Source: Candidatus Blautia intestinipullorum (GTDB taxonomy: Bacteria > Bacillota > Clostridia > Lachnospirales > Lachnospiraceae). Taken from it: 7,624 nucleotides of DNA. The stretch is taken from positions 1-7,624 of the forward strand of contig DWVA01000072.1 in the NCBI GenBank assembly GCA_019120475.1. Reading direction: 5' to 3'. The first letter of the stretch is position 1. Each line of letters starts with the position of its first letter. Shown here one piece after another: positions 5,006 to 7,624 of this stretch. Below the pieces are notes generated by a model that worked only from the letters and a program-made list of their open reading frames with translations, did not search any database and was not told where the DNA came from. A program made the position numbers and the translations under genes.

Positions 5006-7624
5006 TTACCATCTGTTTTTCAGTTTATTCTGCAGCCGGTATATAGTATTCAGCGCATCAATCGGGGTCATATTTCCCACATCAATATTTTTCAGTTCTT
5101 CCAGCACATCATCGTCTTTGACTGTGTCAAACAGAGACATCTGGGCAATATCTACTTCATCATATTTTCGTGTCTTCGGCTTTTTCTTTGCAGCACGTTC
5201 CTTCGAGGCAATTTCACTGACTTTTGCCGTAATATCTTCATTGCTCAGTTCTTCTACGATTTCCTTTGCCCGTTCAATAACCAGGTCCGGAACTCCCGCC
5301 AGTTTTGCGACCTGAATTCCATAGCTCTTGTCTGCCCCGCCTTTCACAATCTTTCTGAGGAAAACAATGTCATCCCCTTTTTCCTTTACGGCAATGCAGT
5401 AATTATTTACATTGCTGATCTTTCCTTCCAGTTCTGTCAGCTCATGATAATGTGTGGCAAAAAGAGTCTTGGCTCCCAGGAGCCGGCTGTCGCTGATGTA
5501 CTCGATCACTGCCCAGGCTATAGAAAGACCGTCAAAAGTGCTTGTTCCTCTTCCGATCTCATCCAGAATAAGCAGACTTCTGGAGGTCGCGTTGCGCAGA
5601 ATATTTGCCACTTCTGTCATCTCCACCATGAACGTACTCTGCCCTGAGGCAAGATCGTCGGAAGCTCCGACTCTCGTAAAAATCCGGTCCGACAGTCCGA
5701 TATTTGCCTTTGACGCAGGAACAAAGGAACCGACCTGCGCCATAAGCGCGATCAGGGCAGTCTGACGCATATAGGTGGACTTTCCTGCCATATTCGGCCC
5801 GGTAATAACTGAAATTCTGTGCTTTTTATCATCCAGATATGTATCGTTGGCAATAAACGTTCCATTCGGGATCATACGTTCCACAACCGGATGCCGGCCG
5901 TCTTTGATATCAATAACGCCTTTTTCGTTGATATTCGGGCGGACATAACCGTTGCGTTCCGCCACCAGCGCCAGGGAGGCAAATGTATCCAGCCACGCCA
6001 CTGCCTTTGCCGTGCGCTGAATCCGGTCCACCTGAGATGCAATCTGATCCCGGACGCTGCAGTACAGCTCATATTCCAGAGCATACAGTTTGTCTTCTGC
6101 TCCGAGAATCATATCCTCCAGCTCTTTCAGCTCCGGAGTAATATAGCGTTCCGCATTGGCCAGCGTCTGTTTTCTTGTATAGTAATCCGGCACCATCGAC
6201 TTGTAGGAATTAGTCACTTCCAGATAATAGCCGAACACCTTGTTATATTTTATTTTCAGATTTTTGATTCCTGTTTTTTCCCGCTCTTCATTTTCCAGTT
6301 TTGCCAGCCAGTCTTTTCCGTCGGACTTGGCTCTTCTAAGCTTGTCGACCTCCTCATTATAGCCGTCCCGGATAATATTTCCCTCTTTCATGGCAATGGG
6401 AGGTTCGTCCCGGATCGCGCTTTTCAGCAGGCTGCACAGATCCTCCAGCGAATCCATATCCTTATAAATCTCTTTCAGCAGATCAGACTGCATTTCCTCA
6501 AGCAGATACCGGATGGGAGGCAGCATTTCCAGAGAAGTTTTAAACGCAGTCAGATCCCGCGGATTGGCTGTCCCATATGTAATCTTCGTAAGCAGACGTT
6601 CCAGATCATAAACCGGAGACAGATACTCCCGGATTTCCTCTCTGGAAATCGCCTGATTTTTCAATTCTTCCACGGCATCCAGCCGAAGTACAATTTCTTT
6701 TTTATCAATCAGCGGCTGCTCTACACACTTTCGCAGCATCCGGGCGCCCATAGCTGTTTTTGTCTTATCCAGAACCCAGAGCAGGGAGCCTCTCTTCTGT
6801 TTTTCACGCAGAGTCTCACACAGCTCCAGATTTCTCCTGGTGGCGCTGTCAAGAAGCATATATTTTCCCGTTACATACGGCGTAATATGAGTCAGATTGG
6901 AAAGAGAGTTCTTCTGTGTCTCCAGAAGATACTGAAGAAGCGCGCCGGCACTGATAATGCCGCAGTCATAGTCCTCCAGTCCCAGGCCGACGAAGCCTGA
7001 TACATGAAAATGTTCCAGCAGCTTTTCTCTGCACAGAGAATCGTCAAAATACCAGGACTCCAGAGAATAAATTGTAATGCCCAGCCGGTCTTTCAGGCCG
7101 TCCAGGTCCATTCCGCTCATATAAAAAGCTTCATTGCAGATAATTTCCGCCGGCACGAATCTGCTGATCTCGTCCATCAGCCTGGCGCTGTCCGGCAGCT
7201 CCGTCACCAGATATTCTCCGGTGGAAATATCCGCGACAGAAATACCGTACCGGTCCGCAATATAGACAATACACATAATATAATTATTTTTCGTCTCATC
7301 CAAAGCCTGCGCATCTACGTTTGTACCGGGGGTAACAATCCGCACAACTTCCCTTTTTACAATTCCTTTGGCCTGCTTCGGATCTTCCGTCTGTTCACAG
7401 ATAGCCACCTTATATCCCCTGGATACAAGTTTATTGAGATACCCTTCCACAGCATGATACGGAACGCCGCACATGGGCGCCCGCTCCTCCTGCCCGCAGT
7501 TTTTTCCTGTCAGGGTAATTTCCAGTTCCCGGGATGCAGTCAGTGCATCATCAAAAAACATCTCATAAAAATCGCCTAGACGATAGAACAGAATGCAGTC
7601 CTGATACTGGGATTTTGTCTCCAT
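5006..7624 (-). CDS. mutS: DNA mismatch repair protein MutS (5' end cut by window)
   Basis: MutS binds mismatches and small loops, then slides as an ATP-dependent clamp and recruits MutL. 872 residues are visible. The mismatch-reading motif is GDFYEMF at 17-23 with F19 and E21. A connector domain follows (roughly 115-250), then the core lever and clamp (roughly 255-550). The ABC-type ATPase has Walker A GPNMAGKST at 609-617, STFMVEMTE at 663-671, Walker B LLILDEIGRG at 684-693 (D688, E689) and THYHEL with H725. The tail has QMSLF at 828-832, resembling the beta-clamp motif found near the C-terminus of other MutS proteins, then a helical end. The methionine at 7624 is probably not the start: family members have about ten or more residues ahead of this point, usually including a PMMQQY-like segment, so the gene continues past the right edge. 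No lost motif, frameshift or stop is seen. Confidence 0.98.
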   Translation of the reverse strand: METKSQYQDCILFYRLGDFYEMFFDDALTASRELEITLTGKNCGQEERAPMCGVPYHAVEGYLNKLVSRGYKVAICEQTEDPKQAKGIVKREVVRIVTPGTNVDAQALDETKNNYIMCIVYIADRYGISVADISTGEYLVTELPDSARLMDEISRFVPAEIICNEAFYMSGMDLDGLKDRLGITIYSLESWYFDDSLCREKLLEHFHVSGFVGLGLEDYDCGIISAGALLQYLLETQKNSLSNLTHITPYVTGKYMLLDSATRRNLELCETLREKQKRGSLLWVLDKTKTAMGARMLRKCVEQPLIDKKEIVLRLDAVEELKNQAISREEIREYLSPVYDLERLLTKITYGTANPRDLTAFKTSLEMLPPIRYLLEEMQSDLLKEIYKDMDSLEDLCSLLKSAIRDEPPIAMKEGNIIRDGYNEEVDKLRRAKSDGKDWLAKLENEEREKTGIKNLKIKYNKVFGYYLEVTNSYKSMVPDYYTRKQTLANAERYITPELKELEDMILGAEDKLYALEYELYCSVRDQIASQVDRIQRTAKAVAWLDTFASLALVAERNGYVRPNINEKGVIDIKDGRHPVVERMIPNGTFIANDTYLDDKKHRISVITGPNMAGKSTYMRQTALIALMAQVGSFVPASKANIGLSDRIFTRVGASDDLASGQSTFMVEMTEVANILRNATSRSLLILDEIGRGTSTFDGLSIAWAVIEYISDSRLLGAKTLFATHYHELTELEGKISNVNNYCIAVKEKGDDIVFLRKIVKGGADKSYGIQVAKLAGVPDLVIERAKEIVEELSNEDITAKVSEIASKERAAKKKPKTRKYDEVDIAQMSLFDTVKDDDVLEELKNIDVGNMTPIDALNTIYRLQNKLKNRW

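Noticed and set aside
4949..5647. A 232-codon plus-strand open frame across the mutS-mutL gap
   Set aside because: It is antisense to the start of mutL and the end of mutS. The hydrophobic first residues come from reading the purine-rich gap and gene ends backwards, and I see no promoter or family match.
5819..7000. A 393-codon plus-strand open frame antisense to mutS
   Set aside because: It lies wholly inside mutS, whose protein motifs are intact. Its translation is rich in Phe, Ile, Gln and Arg with no recognisable domain, and no ribosome binding site or separate codon pattern supports it. It is a shadow of mutS codon use.
7004..7579. A 191-codon plus-strand open frame antisense to the mutS 5' region
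   Set aside because: It overlaps the mismatch-reading and connector regions of mutS on the opposite strand and shows no recognisable motif.

Overview
This window is a run of housekeeping genes, all read from the minus strand, in the order mutS, mutL, miaA, a PLP-dependent YnbB-type gene, and an FAD-dependent HI0933/BaiN-type oxidoreductase. Both ends are cut. mutS loses its first few codons at the right edge, and the oxidoreductase is cut after about 160 residues at the left edge. Protein style, gene order and GGAGG-type ribosome binding sites suggest a Clostridia member, most likely Lachnospiraceae. This is a judgement from recalled family sequences, not from a search.

Layout from right to left, in transcription order: mutS (7624 to 5006), a 48-base gap, mutL (4957 to 2840), a one-base stop/start overlap (TGATG), miaA (2840 to 1896), a 30-base gap to the preferred start of the YnbB-like gene (1865 to 555), a 73-base gap holding a strong inverted repeat, and the oxidoreductase (481 to beyond 1). 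There is no convincing terminator or promoter between the genes. No intergenic stretch exceeds about 75 bases. I saw no RNA gene, mobile element, CRISPR array or origin.

MutS and MutL are the two core proteins of methyl-independent mismatch repair. MutS carries the mismatch-reading Phe-x-Glu motif and an intact ATPase. MutL carries an N-terminal GHKL ATPase and a full set of C-terminal endonuclease motifs, as expected for a lineage using a nicking MutL. Both carry a Q-x-x-L-F pentapeptide resembling the beta sliding clamp-binding consensus. MiaA prenylates A37 of tRNAs reading U-starting codons. The mutL-miaA pairing is ancient and also known in enterobacteria. The two downstream enzymes have uncertain substrates, and nothing in the sequence ties them mechanistically to repair.

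I did not find a new biological system. The points most worth a second look are the perfect 10-base inverted repeat just upstream of the oxidoreductase ribosome binding site, the clamp-like motif in the MutL linker, and the YnbB-like gene directly after miaA, where hfq often sits.
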